Source: Nemertoderma westbladi (Eukaryota; Xenacoelomorpha; Nemertodermatida; Nemertodermatidae). Taken from it: DNA of 29,470 nt. Under the pieces are notes generated by a model, which saw only the letters and a program-made list of their open reading frames with translations, ran no database searches and had not been told where the DNA came from. This document shows positions 8,449 through 17,549 of this stretch, one piece after another (position 1 is the stretch's first letter; each line of letters begins with the position of its first letter). The position numbers and the translations under genes were made by a program. The stretch lies in contig JAUCBJ010007121.1 in assembly GCA_032718475.1 (NCBI GenBank), forward strand, positions 1-29,470, read 5' to 3'.

Positions 8449-9120
8449 GTGTTAATTGCTGTTTATATTAATGGATGTTATATTTGGAGAATACCGATAA
8501 ATAATCGTAAACCCCTCAATCTTCTTGATTACTGAGTTAAGCGGAGGAAGGGTTTACCGGTAGCAACTGTCACTAAAATTATGGTGGTTTTTGTGTGAAT
8601 TAAATGCTATTTCATAATCCCTACGTGTGTCAGTTGCAATCTTCCTTATATATGATAAAAATCAGTGACGGTCGGCAAATTAGTGTGAATTAGTGTAAAT
8701 TAGTGTGAAGTAGTGTGAAGTCGTATGAAGGTTAATAAGCATCTCCTAAAGAATGCGCTATTTACGAAACTCAGTGGCCATCTAGTTGTGATTAGTGTAA
8801 GTCATAACTCTGTTTCATACTTAAAGCGCCACGTCCCAAAGGAACTGTTAATATTTCCCCAAAAGTAAATATAGCTGTCAGAGATTATATAGTAGCGTTT
8901 CAATCGAATAATACAAAGTAGCCTACACCGCAATAACTTCCTCTGGAACCCGAATCCATTCTCCCACACCGTGGGTCATATGCCGCGCACGGACTGGCTT
9001 CGGCGGATGTACACCAGGCAATTCAGTACACCAGGTAATTGGTACGGGCATAGTCGATTCATAATCAAAAGGACATTTAAAATTGGCAGGTTAAACTGCT
9101 AAAGGTCTAAAAGCGCGAAC
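8449..9120 (-). repeat. Dispersed repeat, copy B (partner at 391-1060)
   Basis: Collinear with 391-1060, including the block AAAGCGCCACGTCC near 8824 and the end GGCAGGTTAAACTGCTAAAG near 9087. It retains only the last few codons and the stop of the PKKDQC-type element gene, with a 2-base deletion relative to copy A just inside the coding end. Immediately beyond about 9120 similarity stops, so the coding body is absent here. Confidence 0.75.
8681..8730 (+). repeat. Five-copy 10-bp tandem repeat
   Basis: Five units of the type TAGTGTGAAT/TAGTGTGAAG in a row inside dispersed repeat copy B. Copy A has only about one unit at the matching place, so this is a local expansion. Confidence 0.8.
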
Positions 9121-10848
9121 ATTAATAGATTTACGACTCTTTATTGCTCAGTAGGCAATAAAACCGAAACGTACCAGTCGGACGGTAAGCTGTAGGCCTG
9201 ACCCGAACCGGTACTCACCCAGTATTATTTCGATTGTGATATATTGTATATTAGTAGGCTGTTTAAGAGAGTAGGGACTGTACACCCCTTATAACCCCTT
9301 AATATTGAGCAGAAGGCGTGTAAGCCTGCTCAGATTGTATAAATAATTTGTAGGCCGGATTGTTGTCTAACTGTTGTTAGGTCTGAGGCGATAGAAGTGT
9401 ATGTAGAGTGTCTGTCCGATAAAGTGCTAGTTAGGAAGGTGGAGGCATCCTGTGTTGTAAGGTAAATCCCCCACGAAAGAATAAGTCGTACTACGTAGTT
9501 AGAACGCTTACTAACTAACCATTTCAGAGATTGCATATACTGTGGTTTATTTAGGCTTGACAGTAGTCTGCCAGCATTTGGTCTGTGTTTTATTTGAATA
9601 GTCTGTATGGGTAGCGTAATATTTATTATTCAGAGTTTATGCAAGTATTTCCAACCTACATCTCCCCAATTTCATTCCTTACAGTAATTATGCTTGTTAT
9701 ACATACCGTTATAGTTAAATTAACCCCGGTACTACTTCAGGACTGCTTGGCGTAGGACAGACTGGTGATTTTGTGCTCCGGTCACTCCAGCAGATACCAT
9801 GGTTCTTTTGGCTGTTCACATATATTTAACTGCTAGTTATATGTTGTATAAGTACTTGTACATAATTTAGGGTTTAGAGTAGAGTGCTTTCCTGAAAGTA
9901 ATTTAGTGTGTAAGCAGTATACTTGTGTTGTAACGTGGTTAATAGGTCCGTTAGCTCTGGTTGGCTTCGATAATTAACCTCTAGGTATAGGACACTCCGG
10001 GTACATAACATAGTGCTTATAGTTTAAGACTATAAGCCGTCAGACGGTGGCATTTCCTTATCTGGACAACGCAACGTACTCAATACTACTTTATTGGTTT
10101 CAAATACCGTAATTTCCTGTCAGTTTGTAAGAACCAGAAATTCTAACTCCTTGTTAGTCTGGTTCGTAAATTTCTTGGTAAATTACCCTAAAAAATTGTA
10201 CGTGTAACTTGTTTAATGTTTATTTAGAGATTGTGTAATCTCAACCCGATACGTAAATAATTTGTAGTAATAAGTAACTTAGTTAAGTAGAATTATCAGT
10301 ATTAGTGTCTAACAAATAGCACTCCACTGAGAGGGTTCAGCCTCTGTGTAGTGACTTCTTATACAGAAATAATAACATTTATTTCAAATATTGTCAAAAC
10401 CCATTACGGGTATATATATATATATATATATATTTATAAATTAATTCAATCAGATTTATAAATTAATAGGCCTGTTATACATCAATTAGGTCTTAATATC
10501 AGTTGAACTACTGCTTAATATCAGTAATAAAGTAAAGGGAAGTAATTCCTAAAATTTGGAAAATCAGTTATTATTAAATAATTGACATTACCGGTGTTTA
10601 CGGTAAGCTTATTATATTTATATAAATTAGGCTAAACTTATATACCGGTGTATTCTGCGACTGATCGTAGTCTGTAATAATACTGATATATATACTATAG
10701 GTGTATACCGGTATTCTAATATTAGATATATACCAAGTTACATTGAGTAGCGATATCAGTAACTATTAGACTGACAGTTGATACTGATTTCCCCTAGACT
10801 TGCTTTAACTGTTATTATAGTAGTAGGCATTCAACTGTAAAATAAATT
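9121..10848. other. Non-coding sequence upstream of BEL/Pao element; no 5' LTR recognised
   Basis: No reading frame with recognisable content. I looked for a copy of the 499-bp LTR-like repeat seen at 15507-16499 and did not find one by eye, nor a convincing tRNA primer-binding site. Small features: a perfect 8-bp stem GCTTATAG/CTATAAGC at 10015-10037 and several CCGGT-containing words (10590-10710). The element's leader probably lies in the last few hundred bases. Confidence 0.4.
10411..10433 (+). repeat. (TA)n microsatellite
   Basis: About eleven uninterrupted TA dinucleotides. Confidence 0.95.
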
Positions 10849-11118
10849 ATGTCTGACACAAAACAAACACTGTCAGATAGTCTCTTGGAAAGAACGATCT
10901 GTGACCCAGATCAAAGTATGGAACATCCCAGACCGAAGTCTAAGTCCCCTCCTACTGTAAGAAAGGTTATCCCTACAGTAGTGGTATCGGACCCTAGGCT
11001 AGTAAAGCACCATAGGTCTATTATAGGCACTAGGGCTCAAGTTAAGCGAGACCAAGCGATGGCTGCAAAACAACAACAGTACCCGAACCGAGAACTAGTT
11101 CCAACACCGAAGAGTTAA
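10849..11118 (+). CDS. Unrecognised ORF1 at 5' end of BEL/Pao element
   Basis: 89 codons from an ATG (MSDTKQTLSDSLLERT) to TAA. The product is Pro-, Lys- and Ser-rich with no domain I recognise (PRPKSKSPPTVRKVIPTVVV near residues 27-46; a basic Q-rich end). The stop overlaps the next start as TAATG (11116-11120), an arrangement that can allow termination-reinitiation. Position suggests a gag N-terminus, but that is inference from location only; it may equally be a remnant of a longer frame. Confidence 0.45.
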   Translation: MSDTKQTLSDSLLERTICDPDQSMEHPRPKSKSPPTVRKVIPTVVVSDPRLVKHHRSIIGTRAQVKRDQAMAAKQQQYPNRELVPTPKS

Positions 11119-11945
11119 TGCCCGAGATCGGAACAAGGATGGAAGAAGCGGTTTATCCAGACCCACTTCTAATTCTTCCTGGGGCCATACTCACTAGAGT
11201 ACTTATAGCTGTAGAAGAACATCAAGCAGATTGGATGAGAAATAAGAGATCGACCAGGGACAGTTATGCAGGATACCTGATGGAAGAACTAAGGTCTATT
11301 GTAGAGACTCAATGGAACTTCCCCGGACCCGGACTCCCGTTTAACTTATCGGAAGCTGCCTGGGAAGACTTAAACCACATGGGGGTAGTGAGGGACACCC
11401 GAGATCCGGCTGTATGGGAGAGGTCAGCAGCAGGATATGTCCAGGGATTCTTCAACTCATTGGAAAGAATAGAAATCCAATTATTTCAACAACCTCAGGG
11501 ACCTCAAGAGCAGGGAGAGCTGCTTTACCAAGTGAGAGAACGTATCTTGAGGATCAGATTAATCATTTCAGCCTTTGAAGAGGCCTCGAAGAGAAGTCAA
11601 GACACATCGTTACAGGTGGCTGTAAAGACTTGGTTCCAACGAGTGAATGTTAAAGTCCAGGGAACAACACAATGGAGGGTTCAGCTAGCTGAATGCATAA
11701 CCCACGGAGAATCAACAGATGCAACCTTTTCTCATGTGGAAGGCGAAGCGGTATCCGAAAAACCTCAGAAGAAGGATGCTATTGACATCTATCTGTCGGA
11801 TTATCAACGATTTATAGGTGACAAAGAGCTAAGGAAACGTCTAGCTGGACTTCATCCCAATAGTGAAGGAGCCAAATTCATACTGGACTCATTCATACTG
11901 GATATATTGGTCTGCCGTTCAGATGGAGAGAACCCAGCTTCGTGA
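11118..11945 (+). CDS. Unrecognised ORF2 of BEL/Pao element, possible gag/pol remnant
   Basis: 275 codons from ATG to TGA, overlapping ORF1 by TAATG. The product is acidic and helical in appearance, with FPGPGLPFNLSEAAWEDL near residues 68-85 and LLYQVRERILRIRLIISAFE near 134-153. No CCHC knuckle or D(S/T)G protease motif is present. The last part overlaps a second frame open from 11867 that carries the start of the RT region, so a frame change must occur between 11867 and 11945 for one polyprotein to be made. Function unknown. Confidence 0.45.
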   Translation: MPEIGTRMEEAVYPDPLLILPGAILTRVLIAVEEHQADWMRNKRSTRDSYAGYLMEELRSIVETQWNFPGPGLPFNLSEAAWEDLNHMGVVRDTRDPAVWERSAAGYVQGFFNSLERIEIQLFQQPQGPQEQGELLYQVRERILRIRLIISAFEEASKRSQDTSLQVAVKTWFQRVNVKVQGTTQWRVQLAECITHGESTDATFSHVEGEAVSEKPQKKDAIDIYLSDYQRFIGDKELRKRLAGLHPNSEGAKFILDSFILDILVCRSDGENPAS

Positions 11946-12631
11946 ATAACCGACCTTTAGCAGAAAAAAGAATCGCACAACTGCATCAGCGTTTGACGGC
12001 TAACGATCTAGCCAAAGAAATGTATAAAACTCAATTAAAGAAGTTTATAGACAAGGGATACACGGAGCGAGTTCCGGAAGAAACACCCATAACGGAGAGA
12101 ACGTATTATTTGACACATCATTACGTTCCCAAACCCGGTAAACCAAATGAAGTCCGGGTGGTGTTTGACGGCTCCGCCCTTTATATGGGACAATCCCTAA
12201 ATTCAGAACTGTTGCCGGGACCCAACTTACTCCAATCTTTGTTGGGATTATTACTACGACTGTGGTAATATTCGATCGCCTTCGCTTCGGACATCGAAGG
12301 CATGTTTCTACAAGTTAAAACGTTAGCTAGGGATCGAGACAGCCTACGATTTCTGTGGTGGCCTGAAGGAGACCTCAACCGAAAACCGGTGGAGTACTGG
12401 ATGACAATCCAGGCTTTTGGGATCATATCGAGCCCCTCGAACGCTTGTTTGGTAGTGCGTACCACTGCTGATGACAATAGAGACGCCTTCTCTAAAGCGG
12501 TTATCGACAACATCAAACGGGATATTTACATGGACGACAATTTAAAGTCCCTCCCATCGGTGGAAGAAGCAATCGATGTTGCCAAGGGAACGGTAGAGTG
12601 CTTAAAACAAGGTGGATTTCGCCTAACCTAA
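11867..12631 (+). pseudogene. BEL/Pao reverse transcriptase region with in-frame stops
   Basis: One frame contains GLPFRWREPSFVNNRPLAEK (from about 11909), then YYLTHHYVPKPGKPNEVRVV and FDGSALYMGQSLNSELLPGP. These match the N-terminal RT blocks of BEL/Pao. The frame is stopped by TAA at 12266-12268, then continues with FASDIEGMFLQV, whose catalytic Asp is at 12290-12292, and YMDD at 12527-12538 supplies the other two. A second TAA at 12629-12631 interrupts the segment after GGFRL. All catalytic aspartates survive, so the two nonsense changes look recent relative to divergence of the rest. Reverse transcription of element RNA is the family role; this copy cannot make a full-length enzyme without readthrough. 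Confidence 0.85.
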
Positions 12632-15427
12632 TTCACTAGTAACTCCCGTGAGTTCCTGGAATCGATCCCAGTAGAAGACCGAGGTGTTAAAGACCTTGAC
12701 CTCATTAAGGATGATCTTCCAGAAACTAAGACTCTTGGATTAAAATGGGACACGGAGAGAGATATTCTATTCTTTCAATTGAAACAACGAGACAATCCAG
12801 TTAGAACTAAACGGATTTGTCTAAGTATTCTGACCACTTATTTCGATCCGTTGGGATTCATTAGCCCAGTCATACTAGTTGCTCGGAGCTTAGTACAACA
12901 AATGTGGCTCGAAAAGCACTCGTGGGATGATTTACTCAAGGGAGAACTGCTAAAGAAGTGGATGAAATGGGAAAATTCTTTACTATCTATTGAGAACTTT
13001 AAGATTTCCCGCTCATATTTCGGTCACGTTCTCCCAACGTATTCCTATCAACTCCATGTTTTTGGAGACGCCAGCGATATTGGAATAGGTATAGTAGCCT
13101 ACCTGAGGGTTGAAACTCCCGATGGAATTAAGGTTTCATTAGTCGCCTCTAAGGCCCTAATAAACAACAAACTACGAGTTCCCAGAGCGGAGTTAAAGGC
13201 GGCTCTATACGCTACAGCCATCGGCCGGAATGTAACGGAACAGATCGACCATCCACTAGAGAAAACTGTCTATTGGACTGATGCTTTACTCTTTCTGGAG
13301 TATATAACTAATGAAGTCTGTCAGTTCAGCGTCTTTGTTACCAACAGAGTAGCCATTATACTCAGTCGCTCTAATATAGATCAAGGGAGACATTGCCCTG
13401 GGATGATTAATCCAGCTGACATCGCTTCCAGAGGAGCAACTCCTCAAGAATTGATAGATACTCCAGACTGGTTAGGTGGACCCGATTTCCTGAGTAAAGA
13501 AGGGGAGGAATGGCCTCCTCATCTCACCACGGCGGAGATCAGACAAGCCAAGGGAGCGGAGAAAGTCAAACCGAAAACCCGGACGAGTAAATCAAAGCTG
13601 TTTAAGCCAGCGATAGATCTGTCTGTGCTACACACCGCCGGTATTGCAACTGTGGATCTAAATTCATCCATGGATGTTACTCGAACTATAAATAAATCCG
13701 TTATAGAAATCAGGGAAAGAGACTGGAAATCTGGAACACCAGACGTCTCACAAGGACTCTCTCCTCTCCTACAAAGGGCAATAGATCATTACAGCTCCTG
13801 GAATCGGCTCTGCAAGGCCATTGTGTATCTGAAAAGATGTTTCCATCATCACTATTCCAGGACGAAGATCGCTAATGATACCGCTCCAGTAGTAGCTGAA
13901 AGAGTCCATGCTACTAAAGACCTTCCCACTTATAGAGTGCCTGATAGGTTTCTGACTGAGAAGATCAGTTACCAAGAACATGATGATACCAATAAGCAGA
14001 TACTGAGACTCCTGCAATGTTATGAGGATTCCGATAAGTATTTCCTGTTGTTGAGAAATCCACAGATGCGCTTAAGGGATCGTTTCTCTAGCACAATGAT
14101 AGATGGGTTAATACGTGTCGGAGGGAGATTAACCAATGCTCCATTGTCCTTTGACACTAAGTTTCCCATACTCATTAGAAATCTTGAAATACAAATCAAG
14201 ATGATTGTAGATGTTCACAGTAAGCTTTACCATGCTGGTAGAGAACGAGTTCTTAGCGAAATTCGAACTCGCTATTATTTCCATAAGCCCCGTAGAGCTC
14301 TAAACCAAGTTCTTAGGAACTGTATACCCTGTAGGAAAGCATTTAGTAGGCCTTTAACACAGCGAGAGGCAGAATTACCAAGGGAACGAGTAAGCTGTTA
14401 TGAACCACCCTTTACTAATACTGGTGTGGATTTATTTGGCCCTATTGAAGTATATAGTGCTAGGACTATAGTCAAGCAATGGTGCGTCATGTTTGTCTGT
14501 ATGAATTGTAGAGCGATCCATCTATATATGGTGAACGATCTATCTACCAACAGCTTCATACTGAGTTTACACCGACAAATCGCTCGTTTTGGGACTAGCA
14601 ACACTATGAGATCTGACAAAGGAACTAATTTCATTGGCGCCAATAACGAGATCAAAGCTTACGTGAAGGATTGGAACCAAAGACAGGTGGACGATCAGCT
14701 AAGAGTAACAGCATCTAGCTGGGCCTTCAACGCCGCCGACGCCCCTTGGTGGGGAGGAAGTTGGGAGAGACTCATACGTAGCGTAAAGACCGCATTTCAC
14801 TTTATAGTGCCGTGCCGCACGTATCTCACCGATGAACTTTTGTGGACATTAATGGAAGAAATCGCCGCCTATCTCAACGAGAGACCGCTTATGCCAGTCT
14901 CATCTAGTCCCGACTCCCTAGAAGCGCTAACACCCGCGCATTTCCTACTAAAGAAACCTGTAGCCATGCTCCGGCAGTCGGAAATAACAGACGGAGACGA
15001 ATACTGCCGACAAACTTGGCAACTTATGCAGTTATTATCCCGTCGTTTCGCTGACCATTTCGAAAAACATTATCTTCCTACGCTACAACTTCGAACAAAG
15101 TGGTTTGCGCAGCAAGAAAACGTCAGCGCTGGAGACATGGTCCTTATCGTGGAATCAGATCTTCCCCGTAAGAGGTGGCAGACAGGTCGTATCATCGAGA
15201 CTCATATATCCGATGATGGTTTAGTGCGATCGGTAGAACTCGTCGTCATGCGACGTAACTTTAAGAAACCTGGAATTGTGTTCAAAACGCAACAACTTAA
15301 TCGCCCGGTTCATCGTTTATGTTTACTGGAAAGAGACCGAGAGTTGTCCGGTAACTATGGAAGGCAAGGGAATCTTCCCACGACCACCTCCCTAATCCAA
15401 CAAACATCTAGGAACTCCCCAATGTAA
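12632..15427 (+). pseudogene. BEL/Pao RT thumb, RNase H, integrase and DUF5641 region
   Basis: Same frame as the RT, open for 931 codons to TAA at 15425-15427. Numbered from a TTG at 12779, there is YFDPLGFISPV (21-31), RNase H with FGDAS (Asp97), RAEL (Glu138), WTDA (Asp168) and NPADIASRG (211-219). The integrase zinc-binding part has His480 and His485 with NCIPC (Cys515, Cys518). The DDE core has Asp551 (NTGVDLFGP), Asp613 (RSDKGTNF) and Glu663 (GGSWERLIRS). A DUF5641-like end follows at about 750-825. SDKGTNF replaces the usual SDNGTNF, and WRHV before the RNase H end is GRHC, both possible damage. There is no own ATG at the 5' end; it depends on upstream frames. Long open length shows limited decay. 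Confidence 0.88.
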
Positions 15428-15678
15428 TAACGTTCGGAGTGGGTGTGTGACTACATTATTTTATTTTTATTTTTATATTTATGTATGTATTATTATGTAA
15501 TTTTTATTATTATAATCGTTTTCTTTAATTTTATTTAGTAGAATAATATTTTAAAGATTATTCAGTAGATTAGTGCAATATATTTCGTGTTTATTTACTT
15601 AATTACTTAGTATAATATATTTCGTTTAACGGCGAGAAATAATTTCATTTTTCTCTTTCCTTTCTGTCCATATCATTC

Positions 15679-15714
15679 TATAAATACGTGGCTACAGTAA
15701 GATGAAATGTCAGT
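15679..15714 (+). promoter_or_regulatory. Core promoter in LTR-like copy 1
   Basis: TATAAATA at 15679-15686 and initiator TCAGT at 15710-15714, at the spacing expected of an RNA polymerase II core promoter. Confidence 0.6.
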
Positions 15715-16177
15715 ACTTATTAAAGTACAATATACCGTCCCTACTATACTTAAGTATTATTAGTAAGTAGAGTATTAGGAATGTGCTCTCATACCGTGTC
15801 TTAAATAATACATATAGTAGAATGATGTCCATTTAACAGTAGCGTTGAAGCGCAAAATATATCTGTTAAACCCTTTGACCATCTGAAATTCCAGTCGATT
15901 AAGATATCGTGGCACCCACCGATATACTTGAAAGACAAAGTTCTAGAAACAGTGGTTAATGTCCCCAGGCATGTTCTGGAATAAACCGGTGCCTATCCTC
16001 AATTATTATTATAATCGTTTTCTTTAATTTTATTTAGTAGAATAATATTTTAACGATTATTCAGTAGATTAGTGCAATATATTTCGTGTTTATTTACTTA
16101 ATTACTTAGTATAATATATTTCGTTTAACGGCGAGAAATAATTTCATTTTTCTCTTTCCTTTCTGTCCATATCATAC

Positions 16178-16213
16178 TATAAATACGTGGCTACAGTAAG
16201 ATGAAATGTCAGT
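16178..16213 (+). promoter_or_regulatory. Core promoter in LTR-like copy 2
   Basis: TATAAATA at 16178-16185 and TCAGT at 16209-16213, identical in layout to copy 1. Confidence 0.6.
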
Positions 16214-16602
16214 ACTTATTAAAGTACAATATACCGTCCCTACTATACTTAAGTATTATTAGTAAGTAGAGTATTAGGAATGTGCTCTCATACCGTGTCT
16301 TAAATAATACATATAGTAGAATGATGTCCATTTAACAGTAGCGTTGAAGCGCAAAATATATCTGTTAAACCCTTTGACCATCTGAAATTCTAGTCGATTA
16401 AGATATCGTGGCACCCACCGATATACTTGAAAGACAAAGTTCTAGAAACAGTGGTTAATGTCCCCAGGCATGTTCTGGAATAAACCGGTGCCTATCCTAA
16501 ATATTAAATATTAAATATTTGATAAATATTTACAACGTTTGTTATAACAAATGTTAAATTAGAGGAAATGCTAACAAATTAAATCTAAAAATTATAAACA
16601 AA

Positions 16603-16739
16603 TCTGTTAAACCTTTACATCCTCTAAATTCTAGTCGATTGAGATATCGTAGTACTTTCCGATACTCTTAAAAGACAAAATTCTGGAATTAAGGATCCTA
16701 GACCCCAGACATGTTCTGGAATAAAATTGTGTCTATTTT
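16603..16739 (+). repeat. Diverged third partial copy of the LTR-like repeat
   Basis: From TCTGTTAAAC to ATGTTCTGGAATAAA this aligns with 16361-16498, with many substitutions (AATTCTAGTCGATT is shared, then GAGATATCG). Only the 3' part, including the AATAAA, is present; it is clearly older than the two tandem copies. Confidence 0.75.
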
Positions 16740-17250
16740 AATATCAAATAATAAAATTCACGGGAATAAAATTTAAATTCATATCCTCTCATGAATTTAA
16801 TAAATTGTCATTTTATACAATTTATAAACTTTCCCAAAATTCCATTAATTAATAGATCATGGGAGCGGAGATTCACCCTATTAGGTATATCAGTGTAAGA
16901 GAATCTCCAGTGTACAGTCAATAGCCGATAAAATTCATAAAATCATGTATAAGGGGAATATTGACAATTAAAAAATCACTATTAAATAGCATCCCAGATC
17001 TGTATGCATGAGAAATACCCTAATTCTCCCGCTAGCTTTGCATAATGTCACCATAGTAACAACCACGCTAGAATTAGAAGTGAGTTAAAAGAACAATAGA
17101 AAGCTTGCCCCATTGAATAGCATGCGGAATAAATAGCACCTTGCTAGTATCTAGGGATACAGGATAATAACGGGGCATTCTGGAAGGCATTTGACTAACA
17201 GACAAATGGCCCTAATGTGTACAAATTGTGACAGGAATGTGGAATTTGTG
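16740..17250. other. Spacer without a gene
   Basis: A+T-rich sequence. No reading frame, RNA gene or repeat recognised. Confidence 0.4.
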
Positions 17251-17549
17251 TATTTATAGGTGAATGTTACTACTAAAGTGTGTTTACAGTAGAGAGTCGC
17301 AGTTGTGAAAGTTACCCTGCATCTGTAGCAAGTACCTCCAGTATATCCAAACCCTTGTGACGGACAGTGGAGTGACTCGGGCTGGTTATTGTTGTCGTTG
17401 TGTAGCTACTACGTTGGTGAGAGGCACAGCAACGACAGTACATCAGCGCTGAGGATCTCAGGGCTGTCCAGGGGCATAGAGGGGAAGGCAGCGACTCCCG
17501 CTAGCCTTATTATTATTAACTATAATATCGATAAACTCATATAGCAGCT
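17251..17549 (+). promoter_or_regulatory. Possible promoter and leader of the founder gene
   Basis: TATTTATA at 17251-17258 is followed by an initiator-like ACAGT at 17286-17290. The next 260 bases are less A+T-rich than the surroundings and run to the ATG at 17550. This stretch is present only once, in front of the first copy, and is absent from the tandem units. Confidence 0.4.

Larger units (their letters stand above)
10849..15427 (+). mobile_element. BEL/Pao-type LTR retrotransposon, internal region, broken
   Basis: Order of parts: two small ORFs of unknown function, reverse transcriptase, RNase H, zinc-binding and DDE integrase, DUF5641-like C-terminus. This is the BEL/Pao arrangement. 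A recognisable gag (including zinc knuckles) and an aspartic protease are not seen. The pol frame carries two in-frame stops and a frame change at its 5' end, so the copy is not autonomous. Flanking LTRs were not demonstrated; the only LTR-like sequence is 3' of it (15507 onward). Confidence 0.85.
15507..16499 (+). repeat. 499-bp LTR-like direct repeat in tandem (two copies)
   Basis: Copies start near 15507 and 16006; corresponding points such as TCTGTTAAAC are at 15862 and 16361, exactly 499 apart. They differ at only a few positions (for example ATCATT/ATCATA before the TATA box, TTCCAG/TTCTAG). Each contains TATAAATA, TCAGT 31 bases on, and an AATAAA (CTGGAATAAACC) near the end: the U3-R-U5 signals of an LTR. 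No clear TG...CA ends were found. They lie 80 bases after the BEL/Pao pol stop, so they may be its 3' LTR duplicated, or two LTRs joined by deletion. Confidence 0.75.
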
